A DNA stretch of 54,049 bases, from assembly GCA_040757835.1 (NCBI GenBank), contig JBFLWJ010000009.1:1-54049 (forward strand), read 5' to 3'. Under the pieces are notes generated by a model, which made no database searches, had not been told where the DNA came from, and saw nothing but the letters and a program-made list of their open reading frames with translations. Position 1 is the first letter of the stretch, and each line of letters begins with the position of its first letter. This document shows positions 17,993-29,391 of this stretch, piece after piece. The DNA is from Actinomycetota bacterium. GTDB lineage: Bacteria > Actinomycetota > Geothermincolia > Geothermincolales > RBG-13-55-18. Position numbers and translations under genes: made by a program.

Positions 17993-18757
17993 ATGCCGGA
18001 AGTCACACTAAGCGTGCAACCTGTAGGGGTGAAGTTCTACACGGGGGACCACAACGCGCCGGCGGGCGTCCCCCTCTATGAAGGGATCAGCTATTGCGAC
18101 GCGGTGCGGCGCGCCACCACCGGTGAGGAGCTGGTGGTGCGCGCGGAATCCATCACCTCGTGCCGCTGGAGCCCGGTGGTGCTGGGGCTGAAAGAGGCGG
18201 AGAGCGGTTTCGAGAAGCGCCAGGAGCCCCGGCTGGAGGGGACGCATGCCGTCCTCCTCGCACCCCTGACCGCATTCGAGGCCAGGGGACTGGAGTCGGA
18301 CGTGGTCATCCTCCGCGACGAGCCCGGGACCCTGCGCTACCTGTCGAGGATAGTGGGCCCGAACCGCTGCGCTCGCGAATACGCGGACGAGCTGGACAAG
18401 AGCGCCCTGGGACACCTGTGGGAAAACCGCTCCGACTGGAAGGTCAAGCTGACCATGGGGGTGAACCGCCTCCTGGCCATCCTGCAGAAGCAGGAGTGGT
18501 TCAGGAAACTCATCGCCGCCATCTTCCGCAGCGAGGTCATCTCCGACCTCTTCGACCGCATCATCAGCCGCAGCATGGCCGACATGTCGATATGCCGCAA
18601 CTCCTCCGTCCTCCCCCGCAAGACGGGGATGGCGAACATCTCTTTCTTCTGCACCGGGGGCATCGCCTGGGGCATGAACCGTACACAGCACATGACTTCG
18701 GGGTGGCCCTGGCCCGTCTTCAATGAGCTGAGCGAGAAGGTCACCTTGAAATGGTAG
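17993..18757 (+). CDS. DUF169-like protein
   Basis: This is a 254-residue soluble protein. The ATG at 17993 follows GGGGGAG, and the open frame further upstream only crosses repeats. The pattern near the N terminus is that of DUF169/COG2043 proteins: PVGVKFYTGD, then YCDAVRRATTGEELVVRAESITSC, then WSPVVLGL. The family function is not established, although members often occur in anaerobes. Conserved cysteines here include SYCDA, ITSCRW, NRCARE, ICRN and FFCTGG. The stop codon TAG shares its last base with the next inverted repeat. The gene converges on clpB. Confidence 0.65.
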   Translation: MPEVTLSVQPVGVKFYTGDHNAPAGVPLYEGISYCDAVRRATTGEELVVRAESITSCRWSPVVLGLKEAESGFEKRQEPRLEGTHAVLLAPLTAFEARGLESDVVILRDEPGTLRYLSRIVGPNRCAREYADELDKSALGHLWENRSDWKVKLTMGVNRLLAILQKQEWFRKLIAAIFRSEVISDLFDRIISRSMADMSICRNSSVLPRKTGMANISFFCTGGIAWGMNRTQHMTSGWPWPVFNELSEKVTLKW

Positions 18758-18881
18758 GGGTCAGGTCTTGGATTTTTGATTCCATAATATGGAAGCTGAT
18801 GGATAATCGCTGCTCACGATAGCGAATTCGTGCGGATTTCGGTTTACATACCGGGGTATCCAAAATCCAAGACCTGACCCC
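18757..18881. repeat. Inverted repeat between DUF169 gene and clpB (GGGGTCAGG element, copy 3)
   Basis: Arms 18757-18776 and 18862-18881 are perfect over 20 nt (GGGGTCAGGTCTTGGATTTT). Pairing extends inward about 7 more nt with two mismatches. The left end overlaps the DUF169 stop and the right end lies 6 nt from the clpB stop. Its right half shares GGATACCCCGGTAT (reverse complement) with copy 4 at 42244. It is well placed to terminate both converging transcripts. Confidence 0.88.
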
Positions 18882-18887
18882 ATAGAC

Positions 18888-21500
<2,613 letters not shown>

Positions 21501-21539
21501 TACTTACCACCTACACCTCGTTCTCTTCCCCTTAGGGCT

Positions 21540-21606
21540 GGGTCAGGCCTCACATCCTGCGCCGCCGGCATGAGGCTAGAAGGTCCGAGGACAAAAGGCC
21601 TGACCC
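21540..21606. repeat. Short inverted repeat between hspR and clpB (GGGTCAGG element, copy 5, degenerate)
   Basis: Arms GGGTCAGGCCT (21540-21550) and AGGCCTGACCC (21596-21606) pair perfectly over 11 nt. Further inward the match is patchy (TCCT shared). The outer end again reads CGGGGTCAGG and lies 16 nt after the hspR stop. It is the weakest of the five copies and may be a decayed one or a partial terminator before clpB. Confidence 0.6.
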
Positions 21607-21622
21607 CGTTTCCCATTCCTTA

Positions 21623-22033
21623 TCACCCACGTTTCTTCCTCAACACCAAAGCGCCCCGCGTCACCGGCACGATATCGTTACGGAAGCTCTCCCTCACCTG
21701 TCGAACCCGCTCCTCAACCTCACTGCGCATCCCCTCCAGCTCCTTCTCCAGGGATTCCATGCGTTCGCGCATGCCCTCCATATGCGAACGCATGTCCATG
21801 ATCATCTTCACCCCGGCCAGGTTGATGCCCATGTCCCTGGTTAGTTCCTGGATGAGCCTGCACTGTGCTATGTCCGCCTCGGAATAGCGCCTGCGGTTGT
21901 GTACCCTTGCGGGGTTGATCAGTCCCTTGCGTTCGTAGATGCGCAGGGTCTGGGGGTGCACCTCGGCCAGGCGCGCTGCAACGCTGATGACGTAGACGGG
22001 CTCCTCGCTGGCTCTATCCATCTCCATCTCCAT
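21623..22033 (-). CDS. hspR: MerR-family heat-shock repressor HspR
   Basis: HspR represses dnaK and clpB operons by binding HAIR sites, with DnaK as co-repressor. The 136-residue protein has the MerR helix-turn-helix and wing: VISVAARLAEVHPQTLRIYERKGLINPAR, then NRRRYSEADI. A C-terminal helix (about 80-120) with heptad-like Met/Leu/Glu spacing would serve for dimerisation. The ATG at 22033 lies 8 nt after GGAGG; a GTG one codon upstream is possible. The dnaJ stop is 4 nt upstream of that ATG, so the two are translationally coupled. Confidence 0.93.
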   Translation of the reverse strand: MEMEMDRASEEPVYVISVAARLAEVHPQTLRIYERKGLINPARVHNRRRYSEADIAQCRLIQELTRDMGINLAGVKMIMDMRSHMEGMRERMESLEKELEGMRSEVEERVRQVRESFRNDIVPVTRGALVLRKKRG

Positions 22034-22036
22034 CAC

Positions 22037-23167
22037 CTACTCCTCCAGGAAAGCCCGGGGGTCCTCCTTCTCCAGCTCCTGCAGCTTCTTCAAAAGGTCC
22101 TTCTCCTTGGCGGTCATCTTCTTGGGCACGACCACGCGCGCGGTGACGATCATATCCCCGTGTCCCTTGCCCTTGGGCTTTGGAGCTCCTTTGCCCCGCA
22201 GGCGGAACTTGCGCCCGTCGGAGGTGCCCGCCGGCACCTTCAGCTTGACCTTGCCATTGACGGTGGGGATCTCCACCGTCGTGCCCAACGCCGCCTCGGG
22301 GAAGGTGACCGGCAGGTCGAGGAGGATGTCCCTGTCCCTTCTCCTGAAAAACTTATGCGGCTTGACGTGCACGTTCACGTACAGGTCCCCGGGCGCTCCG
22401 CCCATGGGTGCGGCCTCGCCTTTTCCCGGGAAACGCACCTTGCCGCCGTCGTTGATCCCCGCCGGGACCTTTACCTTGATGTTGCGCGGCATCTCCACCG
22501 CGCCCGCACCCCGGCAGGTCTCGCAGGGTTCCTCGATCACCGTGCCCCTGCCGCCGCAGGCGGGACACGGGCGCGAGAAGGCGAACGGCCCCTGGTTCTG
22601 GGAGATCGAGCCCCTGCCGCCGCAGTTGGGGCAGGTCTTGGGCAGTGTCCCCGGCTTCGCCCCGCTCCCCTTGCAGGTGGGGCAGACGGTCTGTCCGGTG
22701 ACGGTGAGGGGCACGGTTATACCGCTTAAGGCCTCGTCGAAGGAGACGGTGACGTCCGTCTGGAGATCGCGCCCCTTGCGCACCTCCCGACGCCTGCCTG
22801 TTCCCGCGCCCATGCCGCCGAAGAGGTTGAAGATATCGCCCAGGTCGCCCAGGTCCCCACTGAAGGAATAGGAACGCGAACCCGGCCGCCCCCCCGCTCC
22901 TCCGAAGTCGAAGGGGCCGAACCCCGGTCCAGGTCCGCCGGCCCCCGCGAACATGCCGCCCTCGTCGTACTGCTTGCGCTTATCGGCATGGGAGAGGACC
23001 TCGTAGGCCTCCGAGATTTCTTTGAACTTCTCCTCCGAGCCCTTGTCCCCCGGGTTGGCATCGGGATGGTACTGGCGCGCGAGCTTGCGGTAGGCGTCCT
23101 TGATCTCCTTGTCCGACGCCTTCCTGTCCACTCCCAGTATCCTGTAATAATCTTTGCTCCCGTTCAC
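22037..23167 (-). CDS. dnaJ: Chaperone DnaJ (GTG start)
   Basis: DnaJ is the Hsp40 co-chaperone that delivers substrates to DnaK and stimulates its ATPase. The 376 residues hold the J-domain ([20 protein letters not shown] with the HPD triad at QYHPDANPG), a Gly/Phe-rich linker, and four CxxCxGxG-type zinc motifs ([32 protein letters not shown]). A C-terminal substrate-binding domain follows. The start is GTG at 23167 after GAGGCGG. It is the DnaJ that pairs with hspR in the dnaK cluster, with a 284-bp gap after grpE that carries a repeat. Confidence 0.96.
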   Translation of the reverse strand: MNGSKDYYRILGVDRKASDKEIKDAYRKLARQYHPDANPGDKGSEEKFKEISEAYEVLSHADKRKQYDEGGMFAGAGGPGPGFGPFDFGGAGGRPGSRSYSFSGDLGDLGDIFNLFGGMGAGTGRRREVRKGRDLQTDVTVSFDEALSGITVPLTVTGQTVCPTCKGSGAKPGTLPKTCPNCGGRGSISQNQGPFAFSRPCPACGGRGTVIEEPCETCRGAGAVEMPRNIKVKVPAGINDGGKVRFPGKGEAAPMGGAPGDLYVNVHVKPHKFFRRRDRDILLDLPVTFPEAALGTTVEIPTVNGKVKLKVPAGTSDGRKFRLRGKGAPKPKGKGHGDMIVTARVVVPKKMTAKEKDLLKKLQELEKEDPRAFLEE

Positions 23168-23240
23168 GATTATCCGCCTCTTCTCATGTGTTCACGCCCG
23201 CTCTTTGCCCCGCAGGCCTGAGCCTGGACCTCCGCGGTTT

Positions 23241-23292
23241 GCATCGCGAAGGCGACAGCGGCGCCCAAGGGGCGGCGTGACGGCGCCAGGCC
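23241..23292 (-). repeat. GTGCCAGGC repeat, partial inverted copy D
   Basis: Read on the minus strand, GGCCTGGCGCCGTCACGCCG runs on to CGCTGTCGCCTTCGCGATGC, matching the right half of copy A. It lies in the grpE-dnaJ gap. The rest of that 284-bp gap (23168-23451) shows no gene, promoter or terminator that I can support. Confidence 0.5.
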
Positions 23293-23451
23293 TTAATGCT
23301 TCCAAGCGTTTAGGTATGGCAAGTGTTGTCGGTGCGCCAGCCTGCGCCCCGTAACCCGGTCACCAGGGCCTTACCCCGCTTCCCTTTACCTGACGCCCAC
23401 GACGCGCCCTGTAAACCATCATCCCATACCAACGTTTCGTTCTGTTCCCCC

Positions 23452-24045
23452 CTACTCGCACTTGCTCACCGTAGCCCGCGCCGGGCGCAGCAGGCCGCCC
23501 TTGTAACGGTATCCCTTCTGGTGTACCTCGACCACGGTTTCGTCATCGTGGTCGCCTGTAACCACCGCCATCACCGCCTCGCATACCTCTGGATCGAAGG
23601 GGTGGCCGTGGGGGTTTATCTCCTCCAGCCCCTCCTGCTGCAGCACCGCCATGAGCTGCTCGTGGACCATGCGCACGCCCCGCGCCAGGGGGTCATCGCG
23701 GTCCTCACACGAAGACAGCGCCAGCTCGAGGTTGTCGATCACCGGCAGCAGGGAGGCGATGATGGAGCGGTTGGCCTGCTCGATGATGCGGGTCTGCTCC
23801 CGCACCATCCGCTTGCGGTAGTTCTCCAGTTCCGCCTTCTGCCTCTGTGCGTCATCCAGGTACTCGCCGGCCTTCGCCTGCGCTTCATCCAGGCGTCCCT
23901 CCAGCTCAAGGACCGTCTCCTCCAACTCCTTCTTAGTCAGGCCGTGCAGCTGGCGACGGCGTTCCTCCATGGGGTCCGCCGCGACACCAGTCCCGCCACC
24001 CTCCTTGCCTCTCTTATCCTTACTTTCCTTCTTCTCTTCACTCAT
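23452..24045 (-). CDS. grpE: Nucleotide exchange factor GrpE
   Basis: GrpE releases ADP from DnaK. The 197-residue protein has a charged, low-complexity N terminus, then a long helix (ELEGRLDEAQAKAGEYLDDAQRQKAELENYRKRM) and the conserved C-terminal beta domain with GHPFDPEVCEAVM and KGYRYKGGLLRPARATVSK. The ATG at 24045 (MSEEKK) is spaced 7 nt from GAGGTG; an ATG two codons upstream is possible. It lies between hsp20 and dnaJ. Confidence 0.95.
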   Translation of the reverse strand: MSEEKKESKDKRGKEGGGTGVAADPMEERRRQLHGLTKKELEETVLELEGRLDEAQAKAGEYLDDAQRQKAELENYRKRMVREQTRIIEQANRSIIASLLPVIDNLELALSSCEDRDDPLARGVRMVHEQLMAVLQQEGLEEINPHGHPFDPEVCEAVMAVVTGDHDDETVVEVHQKGYRYKGGLLRPARATVSKCE

Positions 24046-24136
24046 CCACATTCACCTCTTGTTCGACCCCGGTACCCGTGGATCGGGGCTGGTCGCCCGC
24101 GGCCAGCCCCTCATCCACGAACTTCCGGGGAGGAGA

Positions 24137-24604
24137 TCACTCCTTCTTCTCCTCTTCCACAGCGATGGGGATCTGCTTTGGCTTCGCCTCGTCCGCCTTG
24201 GGCAGCTCGATCCTGAGCACCCCGCCGTTGACGGACGCTGAGACCTTCTCCCCGTTCACCTTGCGCGGCAGAGGTATGTTGCGCTCGAAATAGCCGTAAG
24301 CCCGCTCGATGCGGTGGTAGTTCTCCTCCTTTACCTCGCTTCCGAACTTGCGTTCTCCCTTGATATGCAGGATATCGTCCTCGAGGCTGATATCGATATC
24401 CTTGGCTTCAAGGCCGGGGAGTTCCACCTCGACTGTGAGCTTCTCTGAGTCCTCGTGCATGTCGAGCGCCGGAGCCCACGATACCGTGGTCTCCACTGCA
24501 GCCGGGACCTCTACTCCCCTGAAGAAGCTGCGCCGGAAAAGGCTATTCACCTCATCCTGCAGGTTCAGCAGGTCCCGGAATGGGTCCCATCTCACGATAG
24601 CCAT
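24137..24604 (-). CDS. Small heat-shock protein Hsp20
   Basis: This is a 155-residue alpha-crystallin-type holdase that keeps unfolded proteins soluble for DnaK/ClpB. The start is the ATG at 24604 (MAIVRWDPFRDLLNLQDEVN), 4-5 nt after GAGGAGGTG. The alpha-crystallin domain spans about residues 45-140, with VELPGLEAKDIDISLEDDIL and the A-x-x-x-n-GVL signature ASVNGGVLRIELPK. It is inserted between dnaK and grpE, so it should share the dnaK promoter and HspR control, an uncommon gene order. Confidence 0.93.
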   Translation of the reverse strand: MAIVRWDPFRDLLNLQDEVNSLFRRSFFRGVEVPAAVETTVSWAPALDMHEDSEKLTVEVELPGLEAKDIDISLEDDILHIKGERKFGSEVKEENYHRIERAYGYFERNIPLPRKVNGEKVSASVNGGVLRIELPKADEAKPKQIPIAVEEEKKE

Positions 24605-24683
24605 CTGACACACCTCCTCTCTTTCTCGGGATATCGCCGCGGTGCGGCTGAGTTTCGTTGATCCCTAGGTTGATCCCTGGGGA

Positions 24684-26522
24684 TCACATCTCCTCGTATT
24701 CCGCCTCGTCGATGACCTCGCCCTCGGCCTCCTCGGTGGCGCCGTAGCTGCCGTCCCCCTCGGGCCCCATGTGGGCGCCCTCGGCCTTGGCCTGGGCGTA
24801 CATGTGCTCGGCCAGTTTGTATGAGGCCTGGGTGAGGATCTCGGTCTTGCGCCTGATGTCGTCGTTATCCGAGCCCTTGAGGGACTCCTTCACGTCCTCC
24901 AGCGCCGTTTCGATGGCCTTGCGGTCCTCGGGGGACACCTGGTCTCCCAACTCCCGCAGGCTCTTCTCGGTGGTGTACACCAGGCTGTCGGCGTTGTTGC
25001 GCACGTCGGCCTCCTCGCGCTTGCGGCGGTCCTCCTCGGCGTGGGCCTCGGCGTCCTTGACCATCCTCTCGATCTCGTCCTCGTTTAGTCCGCTGGACGC
25101 GGTGATGGTGATCTTCTGCTCGTTGCCCGTGGCCAGGTCCTTGGCCGAGACGTGCAGGATGCCGTCGGCGTCGATGTCGAAGGCCACCTCGATCTGGGGC
25201 ACTCCGCGCGGCGCCGGCGGGATACCCACCAGGTTGAAGTTGCCGATGAGCTTGTTGTAGGCCGCCATCTCCCTTTCGCCCTGGTAGACCTTGATGTCCA
25301 CGCTGGTCTGTCCGTCAGCCGCCGTGGTGAAGATCTCGCTTTTGCGCGTGGGGATGGTGGTGTTGCGCTCGATTAGCTTGGTGAACACCCCACCCAGGGT
25401 CTCGATGCCCAGCGACAGAGGAGTGACGTCCAGGAGCAGTACGTCCTTGACCTCGCCCTTGAGCACCCCGGCCTGGATTGCGGCACCCATGGCCACCACC
25501 TCGTCGGGGTTGATGCCCTTGTGGGGCTCCTTGCCGCCGCTGAGCTTACGCACCATCTCCTGCACCATGGGCATGCGCGTCGAGCCGCCCACCAGGATTA
25601 CGTGGTCGATGTTCTTGGGGTCCAGGTTGGCGTCCTTGAGGGCGCGCTTGAATGGGCCCACGCACTTCTCCAGCAGGTCCGCGGTCATCTTCTCGAAATC
25701 CGCCCGCGACAGGGTCATGTCCAGGTGCAGCGGGCCTTCCGGGGTCGCGGTGACGAAGGGCAGGTTGATGTTGGTGGAGTTGGTGGTGGAGAGCTCTATC
25801 TTGGCCTTCTCCGCCGCTTCCTTCAGCCTTTGCAGGGCCATCTTGTCCTCGCGCAGGTCGACACCGCTCGTGGCTTTGAAGTCGTCGGCCATCCAGTCGA
25901 TGATGCGCTGGTCCCAGTCATCGCCACCCAGCTGGGTGTTGCCCGCGGTGGACTTGACCTCGAAGACGCCCTCCCCGATGTCCAGGATGGACACGTCGAA
26001 GGTGCCGCCGCCCAGGTCGAAAACGAGGATGGTCTGGTCGTTCTCCTTGTCCAGTCCGTAGGCCAGGGCCGATGCGGTGGGCTCGTTGATGATGCGCAGC
26101 ACGTTGAGCCCGGCGATGCGCCCGGCCTCCTTGGTTGCGGTCCTCTGGGAGTCGTTGAAGTACGCGGGCACCGTGATCACGGCGTCCGTGATCTTCTCGC
26201 CCAGGTACTCCTCCGCGTCCGCCTTCAGCTTCTGCAGGACCTTGGCGGAGATCTCCTGCGGGCTGTACTCCGAGTCGCCCAGCTTTACCTTGTCGGTAGT
26301 GCCCATCTTCCTCTTGATGGACGCGACGGTATTCTCCGGGTTGGTCACGGCCTGGCGCTTGGCCACCTGGCCCACCAGCCACTCCCCGGTCTTGGACACC
26401 GCCACCACCGAAGGGGTGGTCCTGCCGCCCTCGCTGTTGGGGATGACGACCGGCTCACCACCCTCCAGGACGGCCACCACTGAGTTGGTGGTGCCCAGGT
26501 CGATTCCTACTGTTTTCGCCAT
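24684..26522 (-). CDS. dnaK: Chaperone DnaK (Hsp70)
   Basis: The ATP-driven chaperone at the head of the cluster. The 612 residues contain the N-terminal ATPase with [13 protein letters not shown] (6-18), [15 protein letters not shown] and [11 protein letters not shown], then the linker [19 protein letters not shown] and the substrate-binding domain. The C-terminal tail is acidic ([15 protein letters not shown]). A strong AAAAGGAGG site precedes the ATG. DnaK is also the co-repressor of HspR in actinobacteria, so the cluster probably regulates itself. Confidence 0.97.
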   Translation of the reverse strand: MAKTVGIDLGTTNSVVAVLEGGEPVVIPNSEGGRTTPSVVAVSKTGEWLVGQVAKRQAVTNPENTVASIKRKMGTTDKVKLGDSEYSPQEISAKVLQKLKADAEEYLGEKITDAVITVPAYFNDSQRTATKEAGRIAGLNVLRIINEPTASALAYGLDKENDQTILVFDLGGGTFDVSILDIGEGVFEVKSTAGNTQLGGDDWDQRIIDWMADDFKATSGVDLREDKMALQRLKEAAEKAKIELSTTNSTNINLPFVTATPEGPLHLDMTLSRADFEKMTADLLEKCVGPFKRALKDANLDPKNIDHVILVGGSTRMPMVQEMVRKLSGGKEPHKGINPDEVVAMGAAIQAGVLKGEVKDVLLLDVTPLSLGIETLGGVFTKLIERNTTIPTRKSEIFTTAADGQTSVDIKVYQGEREMAAYNKLIGNFNLVGIPPAPRGVPQIEVAFDIDADGILHVSAKDLATGNEQKITITASSGLNEDEIERMVKDAEAHAEEDRRKREEADVRNNADSLVYTTEKSLRELGDQVSPEDRKAIETALEDVKESLKGSDNDDIRRKTEILTQASYKLAEHMYAQAKAEGAHMGPEGDGSYGATEEAEGEVIDEAEYEEM

Positions 26523-26588
26523 TTCTCTTTTCCTCCTTTTCTATTCAAAATATTGTTTTGTCATTCTCCCTAAGTTTAGTCCTCTATA

Positions 26589-26617
26589 AATATAACTCTT
26601 GATAATCTTATTGTCAA
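26589..26617 (-). promoter_or_regulatory. dnaK promoter
   Basis: On the minus strand TTGACA (26612-26617) and TATATT (26589-26594) are spaced by exactly 17 nt. The region is strikingly AT-rich for this window. It should drive dnaK-hsp20-grpE-dnaJ-hspR. The start codon of dnaK is about 65 nt downstream. Confidence 0.8.
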
Positions 26618-26618
26618 G
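26598..26618. promoter_or_regulatory. HAIR-like operator (probable HspR site)
   Basis: CTTGA (26598-26602) and TCAAG (26614-26618) are separated by 11 nt. This is the geometry of the HAIR consensus CTTGAGT-N7-ACTCAAG, but the inner two bases of each half differ from consensus. The dyad covers the -35 box and most of the spacer of the dnaK promoter, so bound HspR would exclude RNA polymerase. Confidence 0.7.
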
Positions 26619-26790
26619 AATGTGTAAAATGATCTTCCGCATGCCTCGAGAAGCTTATAAGCAGGAATTTTATAGCCCGCCTCACTTGATCCGTGCGCCT
26701 GGACGGCCAGGGAACAAGCTATTGGACACGGGATAGCCGTTCCGCAACAGCGGTCCGCGGAGTTGTCGCGAGCGGCGGCCGGCGTGAGGA

Positions 26791-27708
26791 CTAGTCAATG
26801 ACCGCGTTCACACCGTAGACGAAGTAGAAGATGAGCATGCCCAGGATAGGATAGACCAGAAGGCCGGCATTGAAGCGGATGTGGGGCGGCCGCCAAAGCA
26901 GGTGCATGCCGACGGTGAAGACGATGGCGCCCGGATAGGCCAGGGCGATGAAGAGCTTGAAGATGCCAGGGGCGTCCCCGATAAGGCTCACGACCACCAC
27001 GGGCAGCATGAGCACGCACATGGGGATCATGGCGTCGATGGTGCGCTTGGCGCCGAAGACCACCCCCGTGGTGCGGTAGCCCGCAGCCTCGTCGAAGGGG
27101 ACGTCGTTGGCCATGCTCGGCATGTATAGGGTGGCCGAGAAGAGGAACCCGAAGACCAGGGGCCAGAAAGGCGGCCAGGTGGCGGGGTTGACCGCCTTCC
27201 ACCCCGCTATGAGCAGGACCACCGCGCCTATGCCGTTTGTTACGACATCGAGTACCGGCAGGTTCTTGAAATGAAACCAGGGGTGGGAGTAGAGGACGCC
27301 CAGGATGATCACCGACAGCACCATGTATATGGTGAACTGCAGGTTAACCAGCAACCCGAAACCGATGCACCCAAGCCCGGTCAGGGTGAAGAGCAGGGCC
27401 GTCTCGAGTCTGCCCATCTCGCCGGTGGCGAAGGGCTGGTCGGACATGTGCAGGTCTCCCTTGTACATGTCATTGTGCAGGCGGTCGGATTCCACATCGG
27501 CGTAGAAGTTGAGGGAGCTGGAGAAGAAGGACCCGCAGAGGAAGCTGAGGTACATGAAGGCGATGTCCCAGCCCGACATATACCCGCCCGTTGCCGCGGA
27601 ACAGGCGAAACCGAGGGTGGTGGGGAAGATGTAGATGAACATGGTCTTGAGCCGGAAGAGGATGAAGTACTTGTGAAGAAACCTCTCCAGACGAGCCCGT
27701 TTGTCCAT
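26791..27708 (-). CDS. UbiA-family prenyltransferase
   Basis: This is a polytopic membrane enzyme of about 305 residues that would attach an isoprenoid chain to an acceptor. Two Asp motifs for Mg-diphosphate are visible: NFYADVESDRLH (N-x3-D-x3-D, about 75-86) and NDVPFDEAAG (about 195-204). About eight hydrophobic helices flank them. The start is the ATG at 27708; the adjacent ATG at 27711 sits only 1 nt from GGAGG. The acceptor (quinone ring, lipid or other) cannot be told, and no menaquinone genes are near. Confidence 0.85.
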   Translation of the reverse strand: MDKRARLERFLHKYFILFRLKTMFIYIFPTTLGFACSAATGGYMSGWDIAFMYLSFLCGSFFSSSLNFYADVESDRLHNDMYKGDLHMSDQPFATGEMGRLETALLFTLTGLGCIGFGLLVNLQFTIYMVLSVIILGVLYSHPWFHFKNLPVLDVVTNGIGAVVLLIAGWKAVNPATWPPFWPLVFGFLFSATLYMPSMANDVPFDEAAGYRTTGVVFGAKRTIDAMIPMCVLMLPVVVVSLIGDAPGIFKLFIALAYPGAIVFTVGMHLLWRPPHIRFNAGLLVYPILGMLIFYFVYGVNAVID

Positions 27709-27796
27709 CATTCCTCCTCGGCCCCGTTCGACCGCCCCCCTCTTCGCTGCATCAAGTAAAACAGATAAGGCAAACCCGTTCAATAGACTTCCGCCC

Positions 27797-28411
27797 CTAT
27801 CCCTGACGCTCGCCGTAGAGGTCTTCCGCCCCCCCGAGGATGTTCCAGAAGACCGCCGCGGCCTTTTCTTCATGGACCACCCTGGCGATATCGAGTTCGA
27901 AGAGGAAGCGCATGGCATAGAGGGAGCACGTGTCTCCAGCCATGGGATTTTCAGGTATGACGTCACCCAGCGCCTCGCGCAGGGCTACCGCTGCGACCTT
28001 TCCCGACACCACCACCAGGCGCGGGCCCACCATGATCAGCTCTTCGGCCAGGAAATGGGCGCAGCGCCGCAAGTCCCACCGTGTCACCTTGGGCAGCCGG
28101 CAGCGCAGCGCGGTGGAATAGTAGGCGCCCGCGAGGTCCCAGCCCATCTCGGCGGCCTTGTGCTGCAGGAGCGGGCGCCAGCCCCCCCAAGGGTCGCCGC
28201 GCTCCGCGCCCGGGCCGGGCATGCCGGCAAGGAAGAAGAGGAGGGCTCCCGCCTCCCCGCACCCGGGTATCCCCTTGCCGCCACGAGGGCAGAAGCGGCA
28301 GCCCGCTATGGCGGACGCCAGGGCATGGAGGTCGGACCCCAGCTTCGCCTCTATAGAAGCGGCCACGTCACCCGCGAGCGGACCGGGCAGTTCCTCCTCC
28401 AGCTTGCTCAC
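27797..28411 (-). CDS. Uracil-DNA-glycosylase-superfamily protein with four Fe-S-type cysteines
   Basis: The 204 residues follow the plan of family 4/5 UDGs. There is CRFC (about 38-41), a motif-A-like GMPGPGAERGDPWGGWRPLL, then YYSTALRCRLP, RRCAHFLAEEL and GPRLVVVSGKVA. The CxxC pair plus the Cys in ALRC and the Cys in RRCAHF match the four ligands of the [4Fe-4S] cluster. The HP(S/A) motif expected near the C terminus is not visible and the motif-A Gly-Glu is Ala-Gly. It may be a divergent UDG or have another base or nucleotide-binding role. Confidence 0.65.
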   Translation of the reverse strand: MSKLEEELPGPLAGDVAASIEAKLGSDLHALASAIAGCRFCPRGGKGIPGCGEAGALLFFLAGMPGPGAERGDPWGGWRPLLQHKAAEMGWDLAGAYYSTALRCRLPKVTRWDLRRCAHFLAEELIMVGPRLVVVSGKVAAVALREALGDVIPENPMAGDTCSLYAMRFLFELDIARVVHEEKAAAVFWNILGGAEDLYGERQG

Positions 28412-28507
28412 CTAGCCGCCCCCTTACGACTCGCTCGACAGCTTCTTCCGGGAACATTATATCCCCACATCATGTAGTATTCATCGGCGATCCGTCTCCA
28501 CAAGATA

Positions 28508-28537
28508 TTGACATTGACTATATATATGGACTATCAT
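28508..28537 (+). promoter_or_regulatory. Promoter of the SigH-like sigma gene
   Basis: TTGACA (28508-28513) and TATCAT (28532-28537) are spaced by 18 nt in an AT-rich tract. CAAGATAT occurs on both sides (28501 and 28550), and could be a regulator half-site pair. The TTG start of the sigma gene is 45 nt downstream. Confidence 0.65.
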
Positions 28538-28582
28538 AGCTGAAAATATACAAGATATGGGCTGTGACTAAGGAGGGACGGC

Positions 28583-29242
28583 TTGCCGGTTAGGGAAAAG
28601 ACCAAGCCTGTCTATTGCCTGGAGGTATCCTACGACGAGATGAGCGACGAAGACCTTATAACCTGCACCCGGCGAGGCGATTCCCTCGCCGAGGCCTTTC
28701 TCCTCAACAAGTACCAGTACCTGGTCCACGTCAAAGCCAAGTCCTACTTCCTGGACGGAGCGGAACACGACGACACCATCCAGGAGGGCATGATAGGTCT
28801 GTATAAAGCCATCCGGGACTACAAGTTCAACGACATCTGCTCCTTCCGCTCCTTCGCCGTCCTGTGCATCACGCGCCAGATAATCACCGCGGTCAAGACC
28901 CATACCCGTAAAAAGCACAACCCCCTGTCGTGCTACCGTTCCCTGGAAGCCAATGTCTTCGACGAGAGCGGCGACGTCGTGTACTACGCCGGCGGCGGGG
29001 TGAGCACTAAGGCCGAGGACCCCCTGGAGCTGTACATCTTCGAGGACGAGGTATCGCGTATCATCTGCGTCCTCAAAGAGAAGCTGAGCGGGCTGGAGTG
29101 GAAGGTCCTCGTCTCCTACCTGGAGGGCAAGAGCTACAAGGAGATCGCCGGCGAGATAAAGCGCGACACCAAGGTGGTCGACAACGCCCTCTGCCGCATC
29201 AAGGTAAAGATAAGGAACCACGTCGAACCCCTGCTGAATTAG
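28583..29242 (+). CDS. Sigma-70-family factor resembling sporulation sigma-H (Spo0H), TTG start
   Basis: A 219-residue sigma factor. Region 2 is strongly SigH-like: AEAFLLNKYQYLVHVKAKSY, DDTIQEGMIGLYKAIRDYKF, and FRSFAVLCITRQIITAVKTHTRKKHNPLSCY. The linker has DPLELYIFEDE and region 4 has LSGLEWKVLVSYLEGKSYKEIA. The TTG at 28583 follows AAGGAGGGA by 4-5 nt. Spo0H controls early sporulation in Bacillus and transition-state genes in non-sporulating relatives. No sporulation cluster is in this window, so its regulon is unknown. Confidence 0.85.
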   Translation: MPVREKTKPVYCLEVSYDEMSDEDLITCTRRGDSLAEAFLLNKYQYLVHVKAKSYFLDGAEHDDTIQEGMIGLYKAIRDYKFNDICSFRSFAVLCITRQIITAVKTHTRKKHNPLSCYRSLEANVFDESGDVVYYAGGGVSTKAEDPLELYIFEDEVSRIICVLKEKLSGLEWKVLVSYLEGKSYKEIAGEIKRDTKVVDNALCRIKVKIRNHVEPLLN

Positions 29243-29268
29243 CTTTCCCACCCGTGGCGAAAAAAGCG

Positions 29269-29300
29269 CATTGCGAGGAGCGAAGCGACCCGGCAACCCC
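29269..29300 (-). repeat. GCAATGAC-type repeat, inverted copy
   Basis: CATTGCGAGGAGCGAAGCGA followed by CCCGGCAACCCC is, on the minus strand, GGGGTTGCCGGGTCGC then TTCGCTCCTCGCAATG. It corresponds to the unit at 660-703, which has GATTGCC and CTCGCAATGAC at its ends. Confidence 0.6.
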
Positions 29301-29362
29301 ATCTCTTATCGGACAGGGTGGGGCCGTATCTTGCCTCCCTGGAGACATTGCTATAGAATGTG

Positions 29363-29391
29363 TTCGGTCCTGGAACGCCACCAGGACCGAA
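29363..29391. terminator. Perfect 11-bp hairpin, possible terminator
   Basis: TTCGGTCCTGG (29363-29373) pairs with CCAGGACCGAA (29381-29391) around a 7-nt loop. No T-run follows on either side, so intrinsic termination is uncertain. Confidence 0.35.
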
